Source: OLB16 sp964422415 (GTDB taxonomy: Bacteria > Hinthialibacterota > Hinthialibacteria > OLB16). From it: a DNA stretch of 64,000 nucleotides. The stretch is taken from NCBI GenBank assembly GCA_964422415.1, contig CAYRBI010000005.1, positions 25,614 to 89,613 on the forward strand. The letters are read 5' to 3'. Positions 26,975 to 35,338 of the stretch are shown here, piece by piece. Within the stretch, counting starts at the first letter, position 1; every line of letters begins with the position of its first letter. The translations under genes and the position numbers were made by a program. Below the pieces are notes generated by a model. It had not been told where the DNA came from, made no database searches, and saw only the letters and a list, made by a program, of their open reading frames with translations.

Positions 26975-27340
26975 TTAGAAGTCAACTCCCGCCTCTCGGG
27001 CAGCGTCTGCAAAGGCCTTGACTCGGCCGTGATAGAGGTAACCACCGCGATCAAAAACAACCTGGGAAATCCCAATGGCTTTAATCTTCTCGCCAATCAG
27101 CTTCCCAGCCTTTGCGGCGGCTTCAACTCCACCCGTGGATTTCATCTGCTCCTGGAACTCCTTGGAGCTGGTGGTTACGGCGCAGAGAGTTCTACCATTC
27201 GTGTCATCTATCACCTGGCCAACTATGTGGCGTAGTGACCGGAATACGGCTAAACGCGGCCGTTCCGCTGTTCCAAATACCTTCTTCCGCACGCGGCGGT
27301 GTCTGGCATCTCGTCCAAATCTACGTGATTTTACCGTCAT
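26975..27340 (-). CDS. rplR: 50S ribosomal protein L18
   Basis: 121 residues with a basic start (KSRRFGRDARHRRVRKKVFG), then RPRLAVFRSLRHIVGQVIDD and the end DRGGYLYHGRVKAFADAARE. L18 helps place 5S rRNA. It is 22 bases after rplF. Confidence 0.96.
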   Translation of the reverse strand: MTVKSRRFGRDARHRRVRKKVFGTAERPRLAVFRSLRHIVGQVIDDTNGRTLCAVTTSSKEFQEQMKSTGGVEAAAKAGKLIGEKIKAIGISQVVFDRGGYLYHGRVKAFADAAREAGVDF

Positions 27341-27362
27341 GAGTGCCTTACGTCCTCATCGG

Positions 27363-27902
27363 TTAAGCGTTCTTCTTGCCGACCTTCAGCTTGATCTCTT
27401 CACCTGCATAACGTACACCCTTACCCTTATAGGGTTCAGGGCTGCGGAAGGCACGAATCTCGGCGGCTGTTTGACCGACCACCTCGTTATCGATACCCGC
27501 CACTGTCAGTTGGGTGTTTTTTTCGACTTTGATATCGATTCCAGCAGGGAACGGATACAAGATCGAGTGTGAGTAACCCAGTTCGAGTTTAAGGGTGGTT
27601 CCTTCAACGGCGGCTCGATAGCCAACCCCGAGGATTTCCAACTTCTTCTCGAAACCTTTGGTGACCCCAGTCACCATGTTGTTGATGAGGGCCCGTGTCA
27701 GGCCATGCATGGCTTTGGCACGGCGGTCCTCGGTTTCTTCACGGGTAACAACGATCCGGCCTTCATCAGAATTCACGGTCACACAGGGTGGCATGTTTCT
27801 GGAAAGGGTTCCCTTGGGTCCCTTGACCTCAATTCGGCCGTCACCAACCTTGATCTCAACCCCTTTCGGGAGTGCGATGGGAAGTTTTCCTATTCTTGAC
27901 AT
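27363..27902 (-). CDS. rplF: 50S ribosomal protein L6
   Basis: 179 residues starting MSRIGKLPIALPKGVEI. Two related folds are present, with GVTKGFEKKLEILGVGYRA joining them and the C-terminal signature RSPEPYKGKGVRYAGEEI. Six bases downstream of rpsH. Confidence 0.97.
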   Translation of the reverse strand: MSRIGKLPIALPKGVEIKVGDGRIEVKGPKGTLSRNMPPCVTVNSDEGRIVVTREETEDRRAKAMHGLTRALINNMVTGVTKGFEKKLEILGVGYRAAVEGTTLKLELGYSHSILYPFPAGIDIKVEKNTQLTVAGIDNEVVGQTAAEIRAFRSPEPYKGKGVRYAGEEIKLKVGKKNA

Positions 27903-27908
27903 AATCCC

Positions 27909-28307
27909 TCACCAGATCCGGCAGAGGACTTCCCCGCCGATGCCCAGTTTACGGGCTTGCTTTCCAGACATGACGCCTTGGTTTGTGGAAAGGATCACGA
28001 CACCGATCCCGCCTTGCACCTTGGGGATGTCTTCTTTGCCTACATAGACCCGGACGCTGGGCTTGCTGACTCTCTCAAGGCGCGAGATGACACGTTCCCC
28101 TTCCTCGCCATACTTGAGGTAGATTCTCAGAATGCCCTGTTTCTTGTTATCCAAATACCGGTAGTTCCGGATGAAGCCCTCTTGTTTGAGAATGTTCGCC
28201 AAGCTTCTTTTGAGCTTAGATGAGGGCATTTCTACGCGGTCTTTCGTCACCACGTTGGCGTTGCGGATCCGTGTCAGAAAATCCGCGATTGGGTCAGTCA
28301 TCGACAT
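27909..28307 (-). CDS. rpsH: 30S ribosomal protein S8
   Basis: 132 residues beginning MSMTDPIADFLTRIRNANVV and ending with STNQGVMSGKQARKLGIGGE, both family signatures. In Escherichia coli S8 is the translational repressor of the spc operon; no candidate target site was identified here. Confidence 0.96.
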   Translation of the reverse strand: MSMTDPIADFLTRIRNANVVTKDRVEMPSSKLKRSLANILKQEGFIRNYRYLDNKKQGILRIYLKYGEEGERVISRLERVSKPSVRVYVGKEDIPKVQGGIGVVILSTNQGVMSGKQARKLGIGGEVLCRIW

Positions 28308-28326
28308 CGGGTCATCTTCCTCTCTG

Positions 28327-28512
28327 CTACCAGCTGGCCTTAGTCATTCCGGGAATCTCTCCCCGGTGAGCCATCTCACGGAGACAGATACGGCAAAGCC
28401 GGAATTTCCGGTAGTATCCGCGTGAGCGGCCACACACTTGACAGCGGTGATATGCCCGGGTTGAGAACTTGGGCGTACGCTGACATTTTATAATCCAACT
28501 CTTCTTGGCCAT
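28327..28512 (-). CDS. rpsN: 30S ribosomal protein S14, type Z
   Basis: 61 residues, the short zinc-binding form with ligands C24, C27, C40 and C43 (CQVC, CRIC). Basic N-terminus MAKKSWIIKCQRTPKF. Located between rplE and rpsH, the standard position. Confidence 0.96.
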   Translation of the reverse strand: MAKKSWIIKCQRTPKFSTRAYHRCQVCGRSRGYYRKFRLCRICLREMAHRGEIPGMTKASW

Positions 28513-28538
28513 GGATCCAAGTGCTTCCCTTCAACCAG

Positions 28539-29078
28539 CTATTTTCTGAACGGCATCCCGAGGAGCGAGAGTAATTCGCGTCCCTCTTCGTCATTGCGCG
28601 CCGTGGTCACGATGGTGACATCCATACCGTGCAATTTCGGAATGTTGTCGTAATGGATTTCCGGAAAGACCAACTGTTCGGTCAACCCGAAGGTATAATT
28701 GCCCCGCCCATCAAAACTCCGTGTCGGCAGACCACGGAAGTCACGGATACGCGGGATAGCGATCGTCATCAACCGGTCCATGAGCGACCACATCCGGTCA
28801 CGCCTGAGGGTTACCATACAACCAATCGGCATGCCCTGACGGACCTTGAAGTTGGAGATCGACTTCCGTGCCCGTGTCACTACAGGATGCTGGGCCGCAA
28901 TAGCGGTCATGTTCACCCGTAAAGCTTCCAGGATCTTGATATCGCGGGAACCTTCTCCGACACCCATGTTCAGTGTCACCTTGACCAGCCGGGGAACCTG
29001 CATGGGGTTGGTGTACGAGAACCTCTTAATGAGGGCTGGTACGACCTGTTCACTGTATTTTTGTTGAAGCCTGTTCAT
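28539..29078 (-). CDS. rplE: 50S ribosomal protein L5
   Basis: 179 residues: VTLNMGVGEGSRDIKILEAL, TRARKSISNFKVRQGMPIGC and FPEIHYDNIPKLHGMDVTIV. L5 contacts 5S rRNA and the P-site tRNA at the inter-subunit bridge. It follows rplX by 18 bases. Confidence 0.97.
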   Translation of the reverse strand: MNRLQQKYSEQVVPALIKRFSYTNPMQVPRLVKVTLNMGVGEGSRDIKILEALRVNMTAIAAQHPVVTRARKSISNFKVRQGMPIGCMVTLRRDRMWSLMDRLMTIAIPRIRDFRGLPTRSFDGRGNYTFGLTEQLVFPEIHYDNIPKLHGMDVTIVTTARNDEEGRELLSLLGMPFRK

Positions 29079-29096
29079 AGTTCTCGGTGGCTCCGA

Positions 29097-29339
29097 TTAT
29101 TCTTCGGTCAAGACCTTGACATTGGACTGATGAATGGGCAGTTCACGGTCAATGATGCCACCCTTCACATTCTTCTGAGGATTTGGACGGACATGCTTCT
29201 TCCTCATATTAATGTTTTCCACCAGGATCCGTTGGTCCTTGGGGAATACATGCAGGACCTTGCCGGTGCGTCCGCGATCGCGGCGGCTGCCACCAATGAC
29301 CTTCACGGTATCCCCTTTTTTTACAAATGCTTTCGCCAT
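29097..29339 (-). CDS. rplX: 50S ribosomal protein L24
   Basis: 80 residues from the ATG at 29339 (MAKAFVKKGDTVKVIGGSRR, a KOW motif). Longer in-frame starts reach back into the upstream gene and add no family sequence. L24 starts 50S assembly. Unusually, it is separated from rplN by a secreted-protein gene and 86 bp of spacer. Confidence 0.95.
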   Translation of the reverse strand: MAKAFVKKGDTVKVIGGSRRDRGRTGKVLHVFPKDQRILVENINMRKKHVRPNPQKNVKGGIIDRELPIHQSNVKVLTEE

Positions 29340-29425
29340 GTTCTCACCTTCCTCACACACAAACCTCGGGGTTACCCCCGAGGCACGTGGGTTCCTCCTG
29401 TCCGGAATCGAGCGGAGGCCAGGTT

Positions 29426-29797
29426 TCAATAATCGTATGTTTCGGTGATATATTCCGGCTGGACGCGGGATTTGAAATTGTTCCCCCCAGGTCCGGGGCT
29501 CAGGAAGGTCACCGTATCCCAAATCCCATGAGCCGTACGCTTAAATCCCTCCCGGAAGCCGCGGACAGTCCCGACCGACATGGCCTTGATCGTGGCCCGG
29601 TCACGGTTCGGAATATACTGTCCCTTGTTTTCACGGTAGGTGTTGGCAATCTGGTTGGGAATCTCGAAAACACCCAAGAAGGTGTTGGCGAGACCACGTC
29701 CCAATTTTTCGGTTGCCGACTGTCCCTGTGCACGTTCGCACACACATAACAGACCAACGACAAGGACCAACGAACTTAACACGACGCAACTTCTCAC
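29426..29797 (-). CDS. exosortase system-associated protein (TIGR04073-like), inside the ribosomal operon
   Basis: 123 residues. A clear signal peptide (VVLSSLVLVVGLLCVC, cut near Ala-Gln-Gly) is followed by SATEKLGRGLANTFLGVFEI, PNQIANTY, then GTVRGFREGFKRTAHGIWDT, VTFLSPGP and a tail QPEYITETYDY. These are the landmarks of the TIGR04073 family of small proteins found in genomes with exosortase systems, role unknown. The start is a GTG with a full AGGAGG 9 bases upstream. It lies between rplN (55 bp) and rplX (86 bp), where ribosomal genes normally adjoin, and would be co-transcribed with them. Family recognition is from memory of the pattern and should be confirmed. Confidence 0.75.
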   Translation of the reverse strand: MRSCVVLSSLVLVVGLLCVCERAQGQSATEKLGRGLANTFLGVFEIPNQIANTYRENKGQYIPNRDRATIKAMSVGTVRGFREGFKRTAHGIWDTVTFLSPGPGGNNFKSRVQPEYITETYDY

Positions 29798-29852
29798 GAT
29801 CCCCTACCTCCTGCTTGCGCTGGCCCCTTTCCCCTCATTTCCGGGGAAAGAA

Positions 29853-30221
29853 TCAGATTACCTCCGGGGCCAAGGAGACAATCCGCATATACTTTTCGTC
29901 TCTCAGTTCTCTCGCGATTGGTCCAAACACACGTGTCCCAATCGGTTCTTTAGCGTCATTGACAAGCACTGCGGCATTCTCATCGAACCGGATGTACGAA
30001 CCATCCTTGCGTCGAAATACCTTGCGCATCCTGACGATGACAGCTTTTTTGACCTCACCCTTCTTGACGGTGCCATCAGGAATAGCTTCTTTGACCGCTA
30101 CGACGATCATGTCTCCCAGACTGGCATAGCGCCGATTGGTGCCACCCAAAACCCGGATACATTGCACCTTTTTGGCACCTGTATTGTCGGCGACAGAAAG
30201 ATAGGTTTGTTCTTGAATCAT
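29853..30221 (-). CDS. rplN: 50S ribosomal protein L14
   Basis: 122 residues starting MIQEQTYLSVADNTGAKKVQ and ending FGPIARELRDEKYMRIVSLA, both signatures of L14. Forms an inter-subunit bridge with 16S rRNA. Followed by the inserted secreted-protein gene instead of rplX. Confidence 0.97.
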   Translation of the reverse strand: MIQEQTYLSVADNTGAKKVQCIRVLGGTNRRYASLGDMIVVAVKEAIPDGTVKKGEVKKAVIVRMRKVFRRKDGSYIRFDENAAVLVNDAKEPIGTRVFGPIARELRDEKYMRIVSLAPEVI

Positions 30222-30295
30222 AACAAACTCGTTCCCTGTTTTCTACTCCCCGGACCGGTTCTCGTGAACATCCGGAGGGTGCGTTTGAATCTTGC

Positions 30296-30553
30296 TCAAC
30301 CGGCTTTTTTAACTATCTCTACGATCCGCCAGCACTTGGTTTTAGAGATTGGGCGGGTCTCCATCATACGGACCATGTCGCCTTCCCCGCACTGGTTCTG
30401 TTCATCATGAGCATGGTATTTACAGCTACTCTTGACGGTTTTTCCATACAGCGGGTGTTCGACGAGTCTTTCGACGACGACCACAGCTGTCTTATCCATT
30501 TTGGACGAGACCACGGTCCCTACACGGACTTTGCGGAGCGATTTCCTAGGCAT
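30296..30553 (-). CDS. rpsQ: 30S ribosomal protein S17
   Basis: 85 residues from the ATG at 30553 (MPRKSLRKVRVGTVVSSKMD), which overlaps the rpmC stop by 8 bases. A TTG 18 bases earlier is possible. The OB fold continues VVVVERLVEHPLYGKTVKSS and ends with EGDMVRMMETRPISKTKCWR. Confidence 0.95.
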   Translation of the reverse strand: MPRKSLRKVRVGTVVSSKMDKTAVVVVERLVEHPLYGKTVKSSCKYHAHDEQNQCGEGDMVRMMETRPISKTKCWRIVEIVKKAG

Positions 30554-30755
30554 TTTTCTTACTCTCGACAAGTTCGGTCTCTTTCAGCACGGTTAACCCA
30601 CGCGCAATATCCCGTTTCAGGGACTTGATCATGTTCGTGTTTTCCAACTGACCAGTAGCTGTTTTAAATCTTTGCGAGAAAAGTTCTTCTTTCATCGATT
30701 TCACTTTCCCGCTGATTTCAACTTTGGTCATATCGCGAAAGTCATTGGCTTTCAT
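30546..30755 (-). CDS. rpmC: 50S ribosomal protein L29
   Basis: 69 residues in two helices; MKANDFRDMTKVEISGKVKS and the family signature around RDIARGLTVLKE. Sits at the peptide exit tunnel. The end overlaps rpsQ. Confidence 0.94.
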   Translation of the reverse strand: MKANDFRDMTKVEISGKVKSMKEELFSQRFKTATGQLENTNMIKSLKRDIARGLTVLKETELVESKKNA

Positions 30756-30767
30756 GCGTGGTTCTTC

Positions 30768-31190
30768 CTATTCAATGCGAATCTCGTCACGGCTGACTGT
30801 GCGTGTTCTCACGGGGAGTTTGTGTCCCGCCAAGCGCATCGCTTCTTCCGCCAGTTGACGTGGCACACCCTCGATTTCGAAGAGGATCATGCCAGGTTTT
30901 ACGACGGCGACATGCATTTCTGGTGTTCCCTTACCACTCCCCATACGGGTTTCGGCGGGGTGCTTCGTCACCGGTTTGTGCGGAAAGACACGAATCCAGA
31001 CTTTTCCAGAGCGCTTCATAAAACGAGTGATGGCGATACGGGCGGCTTCAATTTGCCGCGAGGTCACCCAACCCGGAGTCATGGCCTTAAGACCGAACTC
31101 GCCAAAGGAGACTTCGCTTCCGCGGTATGCAGTCCCTCTCATTCTACCTTTTTGATGTTTGCGGAATTTACTCCGCTTAGGCATTAGCAT
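30768..31190 (-). CDS. rplP: 50S ribosomal protein L16
   Basis: 140 residues starting MLMPKRSKFRKHQKGRMRGT. The conserved GEFGLKAMTPGWVTSRQIEA and RMGSGKGTPEMHVAVVKPG follow. It overlaps the rpsC end by 14 bases. L16 shapes the A-site region of 23S rRNA. Confidence 0.97.
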   Translation of the reverse strand: MLMPKRSKFRKHQKGRMRGTAYRGSEVSFGEFGLKAMTPGWVTSRQIEAARIAITRFMKRSGKVWIRVFPHKPVTKHPAETRMGSGKGTPEMHVAVVKPGMILFEIEGVPRQLAEEAMRLAGHKLPVRTRTVSRDEIRIE

Positions 31191-31860
31191 TGGTTGCCGT
31201 AGCCTCCTCTTCGATCACGACTTCCTGCCGACGGCGCGGTAACACTTCACCCTTGAAGATCCAAACCTTCACGCCGATCACACCATAAGTGGTACGTGCT
31301 TGAGCAAAACCATAATCGATGTCCGCGCGGAAGGTATGCAGGGGAACCCGTCCTTCACGGTAACCCTCGGTGCGGGACATTTCGGCGCCGCCCAACCGTC
31401 CCGAGATCACAACACGTGTACCCAAGGCTCCCGCCTGCATAACGCTTTGAATGGCGCGCTTGAGGGTTCTGCGGAAGGAGGCGCGGTTTTCGAGCTGCAG
31501 GGCGATATTCTCTCCCACAAGTTGTGCATCGAGGTCCGCGATCTTGATCTCCTGGATATTCAGGACCACCTGCTTGTCCGTCTTGGACTGGACCAGCTTC
31601 TTGAGCCTTTCGACTTCCTGGCCACGGCGTCCAATGATAATGCCTGGCCGCGCGGTGTGGATGGTGATACGTAGGCGCTTGGTATAGCGCTCGATCTCCA
31701 CATTCGAGATACCGGCATGAGAGAGCTGTTTCTTCACTAAGTTCCGGATCATCCGGTCTTCATGTAGATAATCCGCGAAGTTCTTCTCAGCGTACCACTT
31801 GGACTTCCAAGTCGTGGTTACGCCGAGACGGTTTGCTCTGGGGTGTACTTTCTGTCCCAC
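31177..31860 (-). CDS. rpsC: 30S ribosomal protein S3
   Basis: 227 residues. N-terminal KH domain with the GxxG-type loop (GIIIGRRGQEVERLKK) and C-terminal S3 domain with GRLGGAEMSRTEGYREGRVP. Lies at the mRNA entry channel. Ends in an Ala/Asn-rich tail. Overlaps rplP. Confidence 0.97.
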   Translation of the reverse strand: MGQKVHPRANRLGVTTTWKSKWYAEKNFADYLHEDRMIRNLVKKQLSHAGISNVEIERYTKRLRITIHTARPGIIIGRRGQEVERLKKLVQSKTDKQVVLNIQEIKIADLDAQLVGENIALQLENRASFRRTLKRAIQSVMQAGALGTRVVISGRLGGAEMSRTEGYREGRVPLHTFRADIDYGFAQARTTYGVIGVKVWIFKGEVLPRRRQEVVIEEEATATNANA

Positions 31861-31892
31861 TGGCCTTGGTCTCCCTTTCTTTCAGTGGCCCC

Positions 31893-32246
31893 TTACTGGC
31901 GTTCCTCGAGCTCGACATGAATATGGCTGGCTCGCTTGAGAATTGGATGCGCGCGTCCTTGCGGGGCGGGCTGAATTCTCTTGAGTTTTCCTTGGATGCC
32001 AGCCATACCGGCCTCATCCACCCACACCCGGGAGACATACAACAAGTCCCGGTCCAGGCGATTATTTTCGATTGCGTTATGATAGGCGGACTGCAGTACC
32101 TTCTCTACCAGTCGAGCCGGCTTGTTAAAGGTGAAGTGCAATATCGCCTGGGCCTCGTGATAGGCCTTACCGCGGATCATGTCGGCGACTAACCGGCATT
32201 TCCTTGGCGCGACGCGGGCAAACTTGTGACTGGCTTTAGCACCCAT
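31893..32246 (-). CDS. rplV: 50S ribosomal protein L22
   Basis: 117 residues: KFARVAPRKCRLVADMIRGK at the start and the tunnel-lining loop around PAPQGRAHPILKRASHIHVE, with no insertions in the loop. Nine bases after rpsS. Confidence 0.96.
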   Translation of the reverse strand: MGAKASHKFARVAPRKCRLVADMIRGKAYHEAQAILHFTFNKPARLVEKVLQSAYHNAIENNRLDRDLLYVSRVWVDEAGMAGIQGKLKRIQPAPQGRAHPILKRASHIHVELEERQ

Positions 32247-32255
32247 GGAACCTTC

Positions 32256-32540
32256 TCACTTCATCCGTACCGTCTTGGCGGATTTTCCGCCATGTGCTTT
32301 GAACGTGCGTGTCGGGGAAAACTCACCCAGTTTGTGGCCGACCATATTCTCGGTCACATAGACCGGGATGAACTTCTTGCCGTTGTGGACCGCGATATTA
32401 TGGCCCACAAATTCCGGAAGAATCACGCTACGCCGCGACCAAGTCCGGATAACGCGTTTTTCACGCGTTTGATTCATGGAATCGATTTTGCTGACCAAAT
32501 GGCCATCCACAAAGGGACCCTTTTTAAGCGACCTCGGCAT
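32256..32540 (-). CDS. rpsS: 30S ribosomal protein S19
   Basis: 94 residues, MPRSLKKGPFVDGHLVSKID at the start, TWSRRSVILPEFVGHNIAVH in the middle, and GEFSPTRTFKAHGGKS near the end. Typical length and order between rplB and rplV. Confidence 0.97.
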   Translation of the reverse strand: MPRSLKKGPFVDGHLVSKIDSMNQTREKRVIRTWSRRSVILPEFVGHNIAVHNGKKFIPVYVTENMVGHKLGEFSPTRTFKAHGGKSAKTVRMK

Positions 32541-32562
32541 CTTTGTTCCTCGTCCCGAATCC

Positions 32563-33387
32563 TCAGCTCTTTCTTCTGCGAACGATCATCGATCCTGTTC
32601 GCTTGTTCTTACGTGTACGATACCCCTTACTCGGTGTGCCCCAAGGAGAGCACGGGTGACGGCCACCCGAAGACTTCCCTTCGCCACCACCCATGGGGTG
32701 GTCAACCGGGTTTCTAGCGACACCACGTGACAGGGGGCGTTTCCCCATCCATCGAGTACGTCCGGCCTTACCGATGGAGATATTCATATGGTCGGGATTG
32801 CCAACCGCACCAATCGTGGCCCGGCAGTCCAAGTGGACATAACGGACTTCTGAAGAGGGAAGCTTAATCTGGGCATAGTCGCCTTCCTTGGCGGCCACCT
32901 GAGCATATGCTCCAGCGGCACGTGCCATGGCGGCTCCCTTGCCAATCTTCAGCTCGATCGCATGGACCAGCGTACCTTCCAGGATCCGGCGCAGTGGAAG
33001 GCAATTGCCCTCCTTGTGTTCCGCCTTGGGGCCACTTTCCAGAACATCCCCGACCTTGATATTGGCGGGCGCGAGGATATACCTTTTTTCCCCATCCGCA
33101 TAGTTCAACAGAGCGATACGGGCGGACCGGTTGGGGTCGTATTCAATATGGGCGACCTTGGCCGGAATCCCATCCTTGTTGCGCTTGAAGTCAATCAACC
33201 GGTAGCGCCGTTTGTGTCCACCACCGCGATGGCGGCTGGTGACACGGCCGTAGTTGTTACGGCCAGATGAGCGCGTGATCGGCTGAAGCAAGGACCTTTC
33301 GGGTGTGCTCCGCGTCACTTCCTCGAAAGCCGCTGTGGTCATGAACCGTCGGCTTGCGGTGACTGGTTTATAGGATTTTATCGCCAT
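32563..33387 (-). CDS. rplB: 50S ribosomal protein L2
   Basis: 274 residues. Contains RHRGGGHKRRYRLIDFKRNK and the peptidyl-transferase-proximal loop with GVARNPVDHPMGGGEGKSSG, including the conserved histidine. Required for subunit joining and peptide bond formation. Thirteen bases after rplW. Confidence 0.98.
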   Translation of the reverse strand: MAIKSYKPVTASRRFMTTAAFEEVTRSTPERSLLQPITRSSGRNNYGRVTSRHRGGGHKRRYRLIDFKRNKDGIPAKVAHIEYDPNRSARIALLNYADGEKRYILAPANIKVGDVLESGPKAEHKEGNCLPLRRILEGTLVHAIELKIGKGAAMARAAGAYAQVAAKEGDYAQIKLPSSEVRYVHLDCRATIGAVGNPDHMNISIGKAGRTRWMGKRPLSRGVARNPVDHPMGGGEGKSSGGRHPCSPWGTPSKGYRTRKNKRTGSMIVRRRKS

Positions 33388-33400
33388 GGATCCCTAATCC

Positions 33401-33691
33401 TTAGAATTCGATCGTATAACCGGGCTTCAGCTTGACGATGGCCTTTTTCCAGTGCGGCGTGTTACCGGCACGAACCCGGACACGGCGCATTTTACCCGGC
33501 ATGGTCATCACTCGAACATTATCCACCTTCACCTTGAAGATGGTTTCAACGGCGTTTTTAATCTGATACTTGTTGGCGCGCAGATCCACACGAAATGCAT
33601 ACCGGCCTTCCTTCTCTTGAAGGTCATTGGTGCGTTCCGTGAACCAGAACTTGAGCACAACATCTTGTGGGGTGCGTAAATGCTGGGCCAT
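33401..33691 (-). CDS. rplW: 50S ribosomal protein L23
   Basis: 96 residues: RYAFRVDLRANKYQIKNAVE and FKVKVDNVRVMTMPGKMRR, the standard L23 core that forms the docking site for trigger factor and SRP at the tunnel exit. Confidence 0.95.
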   Translation of the reverse strand: MAQHLRTPQDVVLKFWFTERTNDLQEKEGRYAFRVDLRANKYQIKNAVETIFKVKVDNVRVMTMPGKMRRVRVRAGNTPHWKKAIVKLKPGYTIEF

Positions 33692-33705
33692 GCTGTCCCT
33701 TCCCC

Positions 33706-34332
33706 CTATCCATTGAGCCGCTTGTTGAGCGGCTCAACCGTATTCTGAATCATCAGGAGGTTTCTAGCCTCGACGGCATCAAGTGTGGAAAGGTCTTGCG
33801 CGCGGACCAATCTTAGCCCTGGAATATTCCGGGCTGATAGAAACACATTCTCACTGAGGCCATCATGTACCAGAATGGTTCCCTTCCCAAGGTCCAGAGC
33901 AGAGAGAATTCCCGCAAAGGCCTTGGTTTTGATCTCACCCAAGCGAACCTCATCAAGGATCTTAATTGCGTTTTCCCGTACTTTCTGGGAGAGGGCGCAT
34001 TTCAGTGAACCGTGCTTCATCTTCACGGGGACATCTTTATGAAAGTTGGGCACTTGTCCACCGAAAGGACGTCCACCCCCCACCCAATGCGGGGCACGGA
34101 TACTACCCTGACGGGCGCGGCCTGTTCCTTTTTGACGCCAAGGTTTCTTACCGCCACCGCTCACCATCGAGCGGGTCTTGGTCATCGAGGTTCCCTGCCG
34201 TTTGTTGGAACGTTGCGCCACTACGACCTGGTGGATCAGTCCGGGACGGTCTTCGCAATTGAAGATCTCATCGGGCAGGTCAACCTGTCCCACAGTGGAG
34301 CCGTCTTGTCGATATAGAGGTAAGGTCGGCAT
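33706..34332 (-). CDS. rplD: 50S ribosomal protein L4
   Basis: 208 residues. The basic tunnel loop is present (GGGKKPWRQKGTGRARQGSI, then RAPHWVGGGRPFGG). In Escherichia coli L4 represses the S10 operon; no leader structure for such control was recognised here. Ten bases after rplC. Confidence 0.96.
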   Translation of the reverse strand: MPTLPLYRQDGSTVGQVDLPDEIFNCEDRPGLIHQVVVAQRSNKRQGTSMTKTRSMVSGGGKKPWRQKGTGRARQGSIRAPHWVGGGRPFGGQVPNFHKDVPVKMKHGSLKCALSQKVRENAIKILDEVRLGEIKTKAFAGILSALDLGKGTILVHDGLSENVFLSARNIPGLRLVRAQDLSTLDAVEARNLLMIQNTVEPLNKRLNG

Positions 34333-34342
34333 GGGATCTGTC

Positions 34343-34996
34343 CTATTTCTTCACCTTCAAAGCCTTGCCGCGGTTGCTAGCGCGGATCTCGATCAGGCGG
34401 CCTGGAGGGCCCGGAACACACCCCTTCACATAGATGAGGTGGTTCTCGGCATCCACTTTGGCAACCTTCAGGCCAAGAGCCGTCACTTGCGCGCCCCCCA
34501 TCCGTCCAGCCATACGCTGGCCCCGGAAGACACGCGAGGGGTAGGAGCTGGCTCCGATGGAACCCGGTACACGGGTTTCCATTTGGCCATGGCTTCCCTT
34601 TTGCCCACCGAAGTGGTGGCGTTTGACAACGCCCGCGAACCCCTTCCCCTTGCTGGTTCCCGTCACATCCACATACTCACCCTCCGCGAAGGCATCCGCC
34701 AAAAGGGTCACCCCAACTTCGGGCAATTCCTCTTCTTGGGTGCATCTGACTTCACGGAGATAGCGTTTCGGTTCGGCCCCAGCCTTCTCGAAATGCCCCC
34801 GTAAGGGCTTACTCACGCTCTTTTCCCGGATCTCACCAAAACCAATTTGGTAGGCGCAATAGCCATCCGAGTCGAGCCGCTTTACCTGGACGACAGGGCA
34901 TGGTCCCACCTCAAGAGCGGTCATGGGGATCACCGCTCCGTTCTCATCAAACATGTGGGTCATGCGCAGTTTCCGTCCCAATAGGGTCTTCGCCAT
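34343..34996 (-). CDS. rplC: 50S ribosomal protein L3
   Basis: 217 residues with KTLLGRKLRMTHMFDENGAV at the start, the core KGKGFAGVVKRHHFGGQKGS and SIGASSYPSRVFRGQRMAGR. One of the first proteins in 50S assembly. Fifteen bases after rpsJ. Confidence 0.97.
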   Translation of the reverse strand: MAKTLLGRKLRMTHMFDENGAVIPMTALEVGPCPVVQVKRLDSDGYCAYQIGFGEIREKSVSKPLRGHFEKAGAEPKRYLREVRCTQEEELPEVGVTLLADAFAEGEYVDVTGTSKGKGFAGVVKRHHFGGQKGSHGQMETRVPGSIGASSYPSRVFRGQRMAGRMGGAQVTALGLKVAKVDAENHLIYVKGCVPGPPGRLIEIRASNRGKALKVKK

Positions 34997-35011
34997 CGGT
35001 GCGGTCCCGTC

Positions 35012-35320
35012 TTAAACTTGAATTTCGACAAAGACACCCGCCGGCAGATCGAGCTGCTGCAGAGCGTCCATGGTTTTCGGACTTGACTCGCGAATATCAA
35101 TGAGACGTTTATGAGTCCTCATCTCAAATTGTTCGCGTGACTTCTTGTCCGTGAATGTGGAGCGGTTCACTGTATACCGTTTCATCCCGGTGGGCAGTGG
35201 AATCGGTCCCACAATTTTTGCTCCGGTCCTTCGGGCTGTCTCGACAATCTGCTGAGTGGATTGATCAATCAGCCGGTGGTCGAAAGATTTCAGCCTGATC
35301 CTAATGTTGGGCTGTGCCAT
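35012..35320 (-). CDS. rpsJ: 30S ribosomal protein S10 (NusE)
   Basis: 102 residues: IRIRLKSFDHRLIDQSTQQI and VGPIPLPTGMKRYTVNRSTF, with the tip RTHKRLIDI. Also the antitermination partner NusE. Directly follows tuf (18 bases), so the str and S10 segments are joined. Confidence 0.98.
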   Translation of the reverse strand: MAQPNIRIRLKSFDHRLIDQSTQQIVETARRTGAKIVGPIPLPTGMKRYTVNRSTFTDKKSREQFEMRTHKRLIDIRESSPKTMDALQQLDLPAGVFVEIQV

Positions 35321-35338
35321 GGAAGTCCCTTTGCCCTG

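Noticed and set aside
29340..29522. Longer L24 start reaching back into the exosortase-associated gene
   Set aside because: L24 proteins begin at the internal MAKAFVKKGD; the extension has no family sequence.
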